Assembly (NCBI RefSeq): GCF_000024345.1
Contig: NC_013729.1
Coordinates: 496,001-560,000, forward strand
Direction: 5' to 3'
DNA length: 64,000 bases
Origin: Kribbella flavida DSM 17836
Lineage (GTDB): Bacteria > Actinomycetota > Actinomycetes > Propionibacteriales > Kribbellaceae
In this document: positions 25,457 through 34,038 of the stretch, in pieces
Layout: every line of letters starts with the position of its first letter
Numbering within the stretch: position 1 is the first letter of the stretch
Notes under the pieces: model-generated
What the model was told of the DNA's origin: nothing
Database searches by the model: none
The model's input: only the letters and a program-made list of their open reading frames with translations
Made by a program: the position numbers and the translations under genes

Positions 25457-26260
25457 ATGGGGTGGTACGACGCGCTCGAAGCCGGCGAGCTGACCAGCAG
25501 CCCTTCGGCGTACGAGTCCCAGCGGTTCGGGGTCTCGGTGGACCGGATCACCGTCTCCGCCTCCGCCGGCACGCCGCTGGCCGAGGTGCTCACCGCGGTC
25601 GGCAAGTCGACGGCCGACGTCGTCGTGCTGCGCTATCCCGCCCGCGAGGTGGACTGGTTCGCCGCACTCGCCACCGGCCCGCGGACGGCCCTGCTGGCGG
25701 ACAGCCTGGTCTACTGGTCGCTCCCGGTCGGCAAGGGCCGTCGCCCGGCGCCGCTGGCCGGGTTCACCGCGGGGCTGGAGTCGGCCATCGACGACGACCT
25801 CGTCGACGACCTGGTCGGTGACATCTTCGGCGACTACGGCAACCACTACTGCGCGAACCCGTTGTTCAACCGGGCGCTCGCGCTGGCGGGCTACCAGCAA
25901 TGGGCCCGGCGCAGCATCTCCACCGCGGGAGCTGTCGTTCTGCGCGGCCCGGACCGCCGGGTACTGGCACTGGCCACCGTGGACCAGCAGGCGTCCTGGA
26001 CGGAGATCGAGCTGGCCGGCGTCGTGCCCGCCGAGCAGGGCCGCGGCCGGTACGCGCACCTGCTGGCGGCGGTCGAGGACGCGAGCACGACCCGGCGACT
26101 GGTGATCTCCACGCAGGGCCACAACACCGGCGTCCAGCGCGCCTGGGCACGGTACGGCTTCGAACCCGTGCACACCCTGCTGACGGTCCATCTGGTAACG
26201 CCGGGATTACTGCCGGATGAACGGTGCGGTGGTGCTGCCGAGGCCGGCCGCGCGCGGTGA
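25457..26260 (+). CDS. GNAT-family acetyltransferase, RffC/WecD-like
   Basis: 267 residues, ATG with ACGGAG about 9 bp upstream. The N-terminus keeps the ESQRFGVSV segment seen in RffC/WecD proteins (a residue-poor domain of about 110 residues), and the C-terminal GNAT core includes NHYCANPLFN, EIELAGVVPAEQGRGRYAHLL (acetyl-CoA binding R-G-x-G-R motif) and NTGVQRAWARYGFEPV. Directly behind wecE, it most likely acetylates the 4-amino group of the dTDP-sugar, giving a Fuc4NAc-type donor. Sequence similarity to RffC is low, so the substrate is inferred from order. Confidence 0.7.
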   Translation: MGWYDALEAGELTSSPSAYESQRFGVSVDRITVSASAGTPLAEVLTAVGKSTADVVVLRYPAREVDWFAALATGPRTALLADSLVYWSLPVGKGRRPAPLAGFTAGLESAIDDDLVDDLVGDIFGDYGNHYCANPLFNRALALAGYQQWARRSISTAGAVVLRGPDRRVLALATVDQQASWTEIELAGVVPAEQGRGRYAHLLAAVEDASTTRRLVISTQGHNTGVQRAWARYGFEPVHTLLTVHLVTPGLLPDERCGGAAEAGRAR

Positions 26261-26433
26261 CGCGACCGTCCGGAGGCGAGGGCCGCCGGTGCTAACATGA
26301 CCGGCGATGGATCACTGGTCGCCGCCCGGACCTTGGTTGCTTCGGCGTCGTGCGCCCAGGCAACATCGGGTCAGGCGGTGTTGCCGACCATGATGTCGAC
26401 CGACCGCCGACTGAGCCGAGGAGATTTGCCGTT

Positions 26434-28764
26434 GTGACGCCGCGGCTGAGTGTCGTTGTGCCCTTCTACAACGTCCGCGACTACATCGGGGACTGTCTGG
26501 ACTCGATCGCGCGGCAGACCTGGACCGACTTCGAGGCCATCCTGGTCGACGACGGATCCCCCGACGACAGCGCCGCGATCGCCAAGGAGTTCTGCGACCG
26601 CGATGCCCGGTTCCGGATCGTCGCGCAGGAGAACCAGGGACTCGGGCCGGCCCGCAACACCGGGGTCCGGCACGCCCAGGGCGAGTACCTCACCTTCGTC
26701 GACAGCGACGACCTGGTCACCCGGCACGGCTTCGAGAAGCTGATCCGTTCGCTGGACCGGACCGGTTCCTCGTTCGCCGGCGGCAACGCGCGCCGGTTCA
26801 ACAACTCCGCCGGTGTCCGGCCGTCGTGGATCCACCGGCAGCCGTTCGCCCGGGACCGGCTCGCCACGCACGTGATCGAGACCCCGGACCTGATCCTGGA
26901 CCGGATGGTCTGGAACAAGGTCTACCGGCGCTCGTTCTGGGACGAGTACGGCTACCAGTTCCCGGCGATCCGCTACGAGGACTACCCGGTGACGCTCAAG
27001 GCGCACCTGGACGCGGTCACCGTCGACGCCCTCGCCGTACCGGTCTACTACTGGCGCGAGCGCGAGTCCGGCGAGTCGATCACCCAGCAGAAGTTCCAGC
27101 TCGGCAACCTCGAGGACCGGGTCCGGTCCGCCGAGATGGTGATGGACCTGGTCGAGACCGGCGACACGCTGCGCGAGGTTCGCCGCCGGGTGCACGGGCA
27201 CTTCACCCAGATCGACCTGCTGACGCTGATGATGGCCTTCGGCGCGGCCCCGCCGGAGGAGGAGCAGAACCTGCTCAAGCTGGCCCGCCGTCTGATGGAC
27301 CGGCTGGACGACAGCGTCCTGGCGCGGGCGCACAGCTACGACCGGATCCAGCACTCCGCGCTGCTCGCCGGCGACATCGACCTGCTGCGCCGGCTGGCGA
27401 CCTTCCGCAACGAGGGCGGCCTGCGCGGCGGGGCCCGGGCCTTCACCCGGCCCGGCCGGCCGTGGCAGTTCGAGCACAACTACCCGGGCGCGCAGGAGCA
27501 GACCGCCTCGGTGCCGCGCGAGCTGTACCGGCTGCCGATGAAGGACCTGACCATCGCCACCAGCGTCCAGGAGGTCCGCTGGCTGGAGGACGGCACGCTG
27601 TCGGTCAAGGGCACCACCGAGATCCGGCACCTGGAGACCAAGACCTCCTCCAACCTGCGGGTCTCGCTGGTGGTCGGCGGCGCCGAGACCCAGCTGGCGG
27701 TTCGGCGCTTCGACGCCATCGACTCGCACGGGGACCCCGCGCTGGTCGGCTTCGAGGTCCGGCTCGACAAGGCTTTGCTGGGCAAGGTGAAGGGCACCGG
27801 TGCGCCGGCGCACTTCATGGTCCGGCTGCGCTCCGGGCGGCTGCGGCGGCACGGCAAGCTGCGCGGCCAGCGCCCGGGCAGCCCGGGCTGGCCGCCGGGG
27901 GCGTGGATCGACCAGAGCAGCTGGATCCAGCCGGGTCCGGGCGCCGACGGTTCGTTCGTGCTGCGCCGCATGGTGGATCCGGGCCGGCTCACCTCGGCCG
28001 AGCAGACCGCGGACGCCCTGGTGCTGAAGGGCCGGGTGACCGCGGGCCTGGAGGACGCGAAGCTGCAGGTGACCCGGCCGCTGGCCGGCAAGGACCAGAT
28101 GCTGCCGCTGACGCTGACCGGTGACGGCCGCGACTTCACCGTCCGGATCCCGATCCGGCCGATCATCGAGGACACCAACCCCGACGACCCGTTCACCCAG
28201 CGCACCACCTGGGCGTTCCGGCTGGTCGGCAGCAACGACGAGAAGCTGCTGCTCTGGACCGCCGAGCCGAAGGCCGTGCACCACCTCGACCAGGGCCGGA
28301 TCGTCACCCTGACCCGGTCCACCGGCGGCTACGTCAACCTGCACGAGGCGCCGCTGCGGCTGCCCGCCGAGGACGCCGAGATCGTTGCCGGTGACAACGG
28401 GATGGAACTGCGCGTCGGCGGCCCGGACCTGGCCCGCGACGGCTACACGTTCAGCTGGCGGCGCTACCTGGACGACTCCGACGACCACCTCGACGTGCCC
28501 TGCACGCTGACCGTCGGCGAGGGCCGCTGGACCGCCGCAGCCGATCTGAGCACGCTGATCCCGGCGGACGCGGTGGCGAACGCGCACGACCCGCTGGCCA
28601 GCCTGGCGGACTGGATCCTGTTCGCGACCGGACCGGACGGCGCCGACCACGCGGTGCAGTGCGAGCCGTTCCTGTCCGGCCGGCTGCCGATCTCCGTCGA
28701 GCAGGACGGCCACACCGCCGCTCTGCGCCCGCACGCCGGCACACTCCACCTCGAGGTCCGCTGA
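26434..28764 (+). CDS. GT2 glycosyltransferase with long C-terminal beta-rich extension (TarS/TagX-like)
   Basis: 776 residues. I choose GTG 26434 because GAGGAG lies 10 bp upstream and LSVVVPFYNVRDYIGDCL follows at once. GT-A motifs: ILVDDGSPDDSA, GLGPARNTGVRHAQGEYLTFVDSDD (split here by its G-E-Y, with the D-S-D metal site) and RYEDYPVTLKAHLD with the acidic base. A helical part extends to about residue 350. About 400 further residues form repeated beta-rich modules without membrane spans, as in wall teichoic acid transferases TarS/TarP-type where the tail mediates oligomerisation and polymer binding. The acceptor polymer is unknown. It is coupled to the next gene by TGATG. Confidence 0.8.
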   Translation: MTPRLSVVVPFYNVRDYIGDCLDSIARQTWTDFEAILVDDGSPDDSAAIAKEFCDRDARFRIVAQENQGLGPARNTGVRHAQGEYLTFVDSDDLVTRHGFEKLIRSLDRTGSSFAGGNARRFNNSAGVRPSWIHRQPFARDRLATHVIETPDLILDRMVWNKVYRRSFWDEYGYQFPAIRYEDYPVTLKAHLDAVTVDALAVPVYYWRERESGESITQQKFQLGNLEDRVRSAEMVMDLVETGDTLREVRRRVHGHFTQIDLLTLMMAFGAAPPEEEQNLLKLARRLMDRLDDSVLARAHSYDRIQHSALLAGDIDLLRRLATFRNEGGLRGGARAFTRPGRPWQFEHNYPGAQEQTASVPRELYRLPMKDLTIATSVQEVRWLEDGTLSVKGTTEIRHLETKTSSNLRVSLVVGGAETQLAVRRFDAIDSHGDPALVGFEVRLDKALLGKVKGTGAPAHFMVRLRSGRLRRHGKLRGQRPGSPGWPPGAWIDQSSWIQPGPGADGSFVLRRMVDPGRLTSAEQTADALVLKGRVTAGLEDAKLQVTRPLAGKDQMLPLTLTGDGRDFTVRIPIRPIIEDTNPDDPFTQRTTWAFRLVGSNDEKLLLWTAEPKAVHHLDQGRIVTLTRSTGGYVNLHEAPLRLPAEDAEIVAGDNGMELRVGGPDLARDGYTFSWRRYLDDSDDHLDVPCTLTVGEGRWTAAADLSTLIPADAVANAHDPLASLADWILFATGPDGADHAVQCEPFLSGRLPISVEQDGHTAALRPHAGTLHLEVR

Positions 28765-29594
28765 TGCATCACCACAACCACTACTACGGCCAGGCGCACA
28801 TCCTGGCCCGGTACGCCGGGCTCGACGACGAGTACCCGCCCCGCCTGCGCGGCTACCTGCAGCACGGCTGGAACATCGCCGACGGCTGGAACCCGGTGCA
28901 CGAGTTCTACGACGGCGCCTGGCGGTTCACCTGGAGCGACGCCCCGCGCCGCCGCGGCCACGCGCTCGGCCGGCGGAACTACCACAGCATCGGTGCCCCC
29001 TTCCTCTACCTGCAGGAGCTGGAGCCGGAGCTCGGCGCCGTGCCCGAGGAGGAGCGCGAAGGCACCCTGTGGTTCCTCTTCCACGGCTGGGAGGGCGGCA
29101 AGATCCAGGGCGACCACCAGCGCCTGATCGACGAGATCCGGGAGACCGAGCCGGGCCCGGTCACGTTCAGCCTGTACTACACCGAGTACGACCGGCCCGA
29201 GGTGCGCAAGTCGTACGAGGACGCCGGCTTCCGGGTGGTGTCGTTCGGCCGCCGGGGGTTCTCCTACGAGGGCACCGACCGGCGCTTCCTCTACAAGCAG
29301 CTGACCGAGCTGCGCAAGCACAAGCGGGTGGCCGCCAACCGGCTGTCGACCGCGATCTTCTACGGCATCGCCGCCGGCTGCGAGGCCGCGGTCTACGGCG
29401 ACCCGATGGAGATGGAGGGCGAGAACCCGCTCTTCGGCGGGCAGAGCCGGATCGCCCGGCTGTGGCCGGAGATGCTGGGCAAGGAGCTCGACCCGGAGGC
29501 CGCCCGGGCGACCACCGACCTGGAGCTGGGCGTGCCGTGGATGATGCCGCCCGAGGAACTGCGGATGCTGTTCGATTGGAGAGAGCGTGTCTGA
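28764..29594 (+). CDS. putative glycosyltransferase-like protein with N-terminal His-rich motif (copy B)
   Basis: 276 residues, ATG overlapping the previous stop by one base. It begins MHHHNHYYGQAHILARYAG, matching copy A at 1400-2236. Shared blocks: YLQHGWNIxDG, F-x-W-SD-x-x-RRRG, FHGWEGG, a YYTEYDRPEVRKSYEDAGFR segment, FLYKQLTELRKHKRVA, ANRLSTAIFYG and VYGDPM, then RIARLWPEM. Family and activity are uncertain; the ANRLSTAIFYG-x-A-x-G part resembles the donor half of GT-B enzymes. It overlaps the next methyltransferase-like gene by 8 bp, so the pair is co-translated, in the reverse order to copy A. Confidence 0.6.
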   Translation: MHHHNHYYGQAHILARYAGLDDEYPPRLRGYLQHGWNIADGWNPVHEFYDGAWRFTWSDAPRRRGHALGRRNYHSIGAPFLYLQELEPELGAVPEEEREGTLWFLFHGWEGGKIQGDHQRLIDEIRETEPGPVTFSLYYTEYDRPEVRKSYEDAGFRVVSFGRRGFSYEGTDRRFLYKQLTELRKHKRVAANRLSTAIFYGIAAGCEAAVYGDPMEMEGENPLFGGQSRIARLWPEMLGKELDPEAARATTDLELGVPWMMPPEELRMLFDWRERV

Positions 29595-31368
29595 CAACCA
29601 GCTGGCCGTCGAGGTCGTCCGCGGCGAGATGCAGCCGTGGAGCGACTACACCGGCAAGCGGGGGGCTGTCCAAGGGCCGGCGCTGCGCGCGCTGCTCACG
29701 GACGTCCTGCCCGACGGGGCTCGCACGCTGATCCTCGGCCCACACGGCGCCGACCTGGTCGACGCCGTCGTGGCGAAGGCCTCCGAGACCACCCTGCTCG
29801 TCCGTTCGGTCTCCGACGCCGGTGAGCTGGGCGAGAAGTTCGGCGCCGGGCTGCAGGTGGTCGCCGGTGCCCTCGACGGGCTCGCCGACGACGGCCGGCC
29901 GCAGTACGACGTGGTGGTCGCCGCCGACGGACTCGACCGGGTGCTCGGCTACGACAGCGCCGACCTCAACTGGACCCAGCGGCTGGATGCGCTGGCGGCC
30001 GTCGCCGCGCCCGGCGCGGTGCTGGTGCTCGGGCTGGAGAACGAGTTCTCCCTGACCAACCTGCTGGACAGCCGTCCCGCCGACCAGCGCCACGGCGACG
30101 ACGAGTGGCGTCCGCTGCACGACGACCCGACGCGCCCCGTCTCGGTCGACCAGCTGCTGGCCGAGCTCGACCGCGTCGGCCTGTCCGGTGGTTCGGCGTA
30201 CGCCGCGTACGCCGTCGGCGAGACCCAGCACGCGCTGATCTCCGCTGACGTCGCGGCCGCGGCCCGCCCCGGCCACCTGCCGACCCGCCTGGCCGTCGAA
30301 GCCCTGGAAGCCGCGGCCACCGTCGTACCGCTGCTTGCCCCCGTCGCCGAAGGCGCCGAGTCCGCCGCCCGCGCCGGCCTGCTCGCCGCCACCCCCACCG
30401 GCTGGATCGCCGTCACCGGCACCAACCCGAAGCACGCCATCTACACCCGAACCACCGGCCACCCAGCGGTCCTGACCGGCGATGCTTCGAACGACGGTTG
30501 GTCCGTCGCCGTAGCCGCGCAGGAAGACGCCGACTCGGTGGAGGGGCTGCTGGTCTTCGACCCGAGTGCTGTTCCTTCGACCGTGCCGGGTGGGGTGACG
30601 GCGGAGACGTTGTTGTTCCGGCTGGCGGCGGCCGAGAACGTGCCGGCGTTCCGGGATCTGGCCGCGCGCCTGGGGGACTGGGCCCGCTCGCAGACCGGCT
30701 CCCGCGTGCTGCCGCGCTGGGACGACGTGGTCGTCGACGGTGACAGCTTCGCGTTCGGCGTGTCGGCCTGGGCGACGGTCGGCGAGGAGAGCGAGCAGGA
30801 CCGGCTCGCGGCCGCCTGGGCGCGGTTCCACGACCGGCTGATCAGCACCCACCGCCGGCACCCGTGGCCGCCGTGGATGGTCGGCGACGACCTGGTCTCG
30901 GCCTGGCTCGCGATGTCCGGCATCGAGCCGGTCAAGCAAACCCCCGCGACCGCGGCGGACACCCCGTCCGCGTCCACCGCCCAGATCGCCCGGGGCCGGG
31001 AACTGGCGGACGCCCTGGCGACCGCCCTCGGCGTACCGGCGGAGGCGCCGCAGACCCCGGACGTCCGCACCGCGCTGGCCGACGCCGAGCGGGCCGCGCA
31101 GGAGGTGTTCGAGCTCAAGGGTCAGATCTTCGGCCTGGAGCGCACGCTCGGCTTCCGCGACAAGGCCCTGAAGACGCGCGAGACCCGGCTGCGGGAGATG
31201 CGCACCCAGGTCCAGAAGGCCAACCTGGAGCGCACCAAGCTGAGGAACTCGCGGGCCTACTCGGCGGTGAAGCTGATCCGCGGGGCGGCGCAGATCCGCA
31301 ACCCGCGCAAGCTGGCCGGCAAGGTGAAGCGCCGGGTCAAGAGCCAGCTCCGCGAGAAGCTGGGCTGA
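29587..31368 (+). CDS. methyltransferase-like protein with C-terminal coiled coil (copy B)
   Basis: 593 residues, GTG start 8 bp inside the previous gene. Paralogue of 2236-3831. The Rossmann-like part includes RTLILGPHGADLVDAVV, YDVVVAADGLDRVLG and VLVLGLENEFSLTNLLD. The middle (about 230-440) has no recognised motif. Residues about 495-555 look like a coiled coil (ADAERAAQEVFELKGQI, LKTRETRLREMRTQV) and the end is basic (KVKRRVKSQLREKLG). It lacks the acidic N-tail of copy A. Whether it methylates anything is unproven because the glycine-rich SAM loop is degenerate in both copies. A terminator follows. Confidence 0.6.
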   Translation: MSDNQLAVEVVRGEMQPWSDYTGKRGAVQGPALRALLTDVLPDGARTLILGPHGADLVDAVVAKASETTLLVRSVSDAGELGEKFGAGLQVVAGALDGLADDGRPQYDVVVAADGLDRVLGYDSADLNWTQRLDALAAVAAPGAVLVLGLENEFSLTNLLDSRPADQRHGDDEWRPLHDDPTRPVSVDQLLAELDRVGLSGGSAYAAYAVGETQHALISADVAAAARPGHLPTRLAVEALEAAATVVPLLAPVAEGAESAARAGLLAATPTGWIAVTGTNPKHAIYTRTTGHPAVLTGDASNDGWSVAVAAQEDADSVEGLLVFDPSAVPSTVPGGVTAETLLFRLAAAENVPAFRDLAARLGDWARSQTGSRVLPRWDDVVVDGDSFAFGVSAWATVGEESEQDRLAAAWARFHDRLISTHRRHPWPPWMVGDDLVSAWLAMSGIEPVKQTPATAADTPSASTAQIARGRELADALATALGVPAEAPQTPDVRTALADAERAAQEVFELKGQIFGLERTLGFRDKALKTRETRLREMRTQVQKANLERTKLRNSRAYSAVKLIRGAAQIRNPRKLAGKVKRRVKSQLREKLG

Positions 31369-31383
31369 CGCTCAGGACGTCCA

Positions 31384-31417
31384 ACGGCCGGGTTCCCCCA
31401 CGGGGGAGCCCGGCCGT
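31384..31417. terminator. bidirectional hairpin after mtB
   Basis: Sixteen-base arms ACGGCCGGGTTCCCCC and GGGGGAGCCCGGCCGT with a G-T pair and a 2-nt loop lie between convergent genes 29587-31368 and 31473-32969. No T-run follows. Confidence 0.75.
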
Positions 31418-31472
31418 CTGCTGTCAGTACCCACCTTTCCCAGCCCCAACCAGCCGGCTGGCTGGTGCCGGG

Positions 31473-32969
31473 TCAGCTGGGGCGGCGGGCGATGAGAAGT
31501 TGGTGGGTGTCGGGCCAGGCAACGGCGGTGCCGTCGGGGGCGGTGAGCGCGGCCACGGGGGCGATGCGGTTGCTGATCACCCAGTCGTTGCGCCAGGCGG
31601 TGGACGCCGGGTCGACGACGAAGCCGGCCGTCTGGGCGACCGCCGCCCACTGGGCGAAGTTCAGGCCGCAGAACTGTTCGTGCGTCTCGCTGAGCCAGTT
31701 GTCGACGTAGTCCTTGCGGGTGAGGAAGTCCATGGCGTCCGCGAGCCGCAGCGACAGCCTGCCGCCCGGCCCCTCGGCGTACTGGAAGGCGACGTTCGCG
31801 TTGCGGCGGAAGTCGTGCGCGAACTGGAAGAAGCGGGCCCGGGTCGACAGCCCGCCCACGTACGCCGCCGGGTCCGCGAGCGACTCCAGGTCGGCGACGT
31901 CGGCCGGGTTCGCGCCGTCGCTGTCGTCGAGCTCCAGCAGGACCATCCGGTCGGGCTCGGCGGGACCGCAGACGTCGGAGTTGATCCAGACCCCGTCCGG
32001 GGCGGTGTGGGCGAACAGGCCGTTCACGAACCGCTGCACCGTGGCAGGGCGCGACCCGTCGGCGTACGACCAGATCTCGTGGGTGAGGGCGAGCGTCAGC
32101 GTGCTGTCGATCGACCGCGGCGGGAAGACGGCCGAGCCGAGCATGTTGCGCTGGTAGAAGTAGACGTTGGGGTTGCCGAACAGCCCTTGCTCCTTCTTGT
32201 GCACGCACTCGGCGTACAGGTGCCGGGCGACCTCGACCCCAATCAGGTCGGACTCGTGGAACCGGGGATCGGCGTCGACGAGCTGCAACGTCGCGCCGGT
32301 CGCGCAGCCGATGTCGAGGATCCGGCCGGGGCGGACGAAGTCCTTGATCTGCGCCCATTTCCGGTCGGCGGCGGTCTCGAAGGCGTCGGCGTAGGTCTTG
32401 TAGTCGCGGGTGGTGGTCAGCCCGCCGTCGTCGCCGACCACCGGGTCGTTCACGCAGCGCCGGACGTGCGCGTCCAGGTGGTACCGGTCGAACACGTCGA
32501 CGGTCGCCGGGTGGGCCAGCTCCCGCCACTGCTCGTTGCCTGCGGCAATCATGAGCAGCACGTCCCACGGCCGTGCCCGGTCCGGCGGCTCGACGCCGAT
32601 CACCTGGTAGCCGAGCCGCTCGTACAGCTTGGCCACCTCGGGCGTCGAGCAGGCCACCACGGTGTTGCCGGGGTCGAGCCGGACCTGGTCGTCGGTGCCG
32701 GCCTCGATCGCCTTGACCGTCACCTCGGCGAAGTCGTCGGTCGGCGGGGTGTCGGTCACCCCGACCACCAGCGAGCGGAGTCCGGTGGCGACGCTGAACC
32801 GCTCGATCGCGGCCTCGCGCCGGTGGTACGGGACCGGGTTGCGCTTGGTGGTGTGGTGGTTCGCGGAGGTGACCGCCCAGACGACGGTCCGGTCGCCGGC
32901 GGTCGCGGTCAGGTACTCGGCCTGGAACCGGGTCAGCACGTGGTGCCGGCCGGGAAAGAGCAGGTACAC
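31473..32969 (-). CDS. nucleotidylyltransferase-like domain fused to SAM methyltransferase
   Basis: 498 residues, GTG start one base after the upstream GT2 stop. Residues 1-140 resemble the HxGH nucleotidylyltransferase superfamily (NMNAT/NadM-like): FPGRHHVLTRFQ, VTSANHHTTKRNP with R-R-E-A-A-I-E after it, and CSTPEVAKLYERLGYQV. Residues about 180-400 are a class I methyltransferase: RILDIGCATGATLQLVD, IGVEVARHLYAECV, LTLALTHEIWSYADG and APDGVWINSDVCG. The fusion is unusual and I know no described enzyme with this order. The substrate could be a nucleotide-linked precursor. The first domain assignment is an inference from short motifs. Confidence 0.65.
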   Translation of the reverse strand: MYLLFPGRHHVLTRFQAEYLTATAGDRTVVWAVTSANHHTTKRNPVPYHRREAAIERFSVATGLRSLVVGVTDTPPTDDFAEVTVKAIEAGTDDQVRLDPGNTVVACSTPEVAKLYERLGYQVIGVEPPDRARPWDVLLMIAAGNEQWRELAHPATVDVFDRYHLDAHVRRCVNDPVVGDDGGLTTTRDYKTYADAFETAADRKWAQIKDFVRPGRILDIGCATGATLQLVDADPRFHESDLIGVEVARHLYAECVHKKEQGLFGNPNVYFYQRNMLGSAVFPPRSIDSTLTLALTHEIWSYADGSRPATVQRFVNGLFAHTAPDGVWINSDVCGPAEPDRMVLLELDDSDGANPADVADLESLADPAAYVGGLSTRARFFQFAHDFRRNANVAFQYAEGPGGRLSLRLADAMDFLTRKDYVDNWLSETHEQFCGLNFAQWAAVAQTAGFVVDPASTAWRNDWVISNRIAPVAALTAPDGTAVAWPDTHQLLIARRPS

Positions 32970-32970
32970 G

Positions 32971-33924
32971 TCAGTCGCTCTCGGTGGTGATGTCGGGGTG
33001 CGCGTCCACGTCGGTACGCTCCCGGATCACGTACGTCGGCCGGCCCATCGAGCCGGAGTGCAGCCGCCCGACGTACTCGCCGAGCACGGCCAGCGCGAGC
33101 ATCTGGGCGCCCGAGAACAGCGCCACCATCGAGGCGATCGTGGTGAAGCCGGCGACGGTGGTCGCGCCCACGGCGTACTTGTAGATGATCACGCCGAACA
33201 GGCCGACGCCGAACACCGCGCAGATGAAGCCCAGGTAGCCGACCAGCCGCAGCGGCTCGGTGGAGTAGCCGGTGATCAGCGTGAGCGCGTGCTTGACCAG
33301 CATCCAGGTGGTGTAGTTCGACTTGCCCTCGGCCCGGTCCTCCATCCGCACCGTGGTCTGCGCGATGCGCGTGGTGGACCACGACAGCGCCACGTCGACC
33401 GAGGCGTGCGGGCCGTCGAGGCCGTCGAAGCCGTCGCGCAGGAAGGTCCGGAAGGCGCGGAAGGCGCTGATCGACTTCGCGTTCTGCACCGACAGGGTGG
33501 AGGCCATCGCCGCCTTGACCAGGCGCGAGGAGAAGCTGCGGAAGACGCCGTGCTCCTCCTCCACCGGTACGCCGTACACCAGGTCGATGTCGTCGGTCAG
33601 CGCGCGCAGCAGCACCGGGACCTGGTCGGCCGGGTGCTGCAGGTCGTCGTCCATCGTGACGACCACCTCGTAGCGGGCGCTGCGGACGCCGGCGATCAGC
33701 GCGTTGTGCTGGCCGTAGTTGCGGGCCAGCCGCAGCGCACGGGTCTCGGGGAACTTGTTCGCCAGCTGGCTGGCGACCTGCCAGGTGTCGTCCGGGCTGC
33801 CGTCCACCACCAGCACGATCTCGAAGCCGGTGGTCGCCTCCGGCAGGACGTGCTGGAGGTCCTCGACCAGACGCGGCAAGGTCTTCGCGGACCGATAACA
33901 TGGCACGACGACGGAGACGAGCAC
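32971..33924 (-). CDS. GT2 polyprenyl-phosphate glycosyltransferase (GtrB-like)
   Basis: 317 residues; I choose GTG 33924 because AGAAGG lies about 8 bp upstream and VSVVVPCYRSAKTLPRLV follows. Motifs: VLVVDGSPDDTW, LARNYGQHNALIAG, VTMDDDLQHPADQVP, VYGVPVEEEHGVFR, and two C-terminal membrane spans (about 230-255, 265-290) before LGEYVGRL. It is the second such enzyme in the window and would load a different sugar onto a polyprenyl phosphate. The divergent GtrA-like gene 115 bp away supports a flippase-transferase set as in phage GtrA/GtrB systems. Confidence 0.9.
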   Translation of the reverse strand: MLVSVVVPCYRSAKTLPRLVEDLQHVLPEATTGFEIVLVVDGSPDDTWQVASQLANKFPETRALRLARNYGQHNALIAGVRSARYEVVVTMDDDLQHPADQVPVLLRALTDDIDLVYGVPVEEEHGVFRSFSSRLVKAAMASTLSVQNAKSISAFRAFRTFLRDGFDGLDGPHASVDVALSWSTTRIAQTTVRMEDRAEGKSNYTTWMLVKHALTLITGYSTEPLRLVGYLGFICAVFGVGLFGVIIYKYAVGATTVAGFTTIASMVALFSGAQMLALAVLGEYVGRLHSGSMGRPTYVIRERTDVDAHPDITTESD

Positions 33925-34038
33925 TGCTTGCCCTTCTGAAGGTGTTCCCGCGGGGGAGGCGGCCGTGGGGGATCCGCCGCTGCGATTATCCCACTGCTGA
34001 GAGGCACCACCATTTCTGTCGCGGAACTGCCGGCCACC

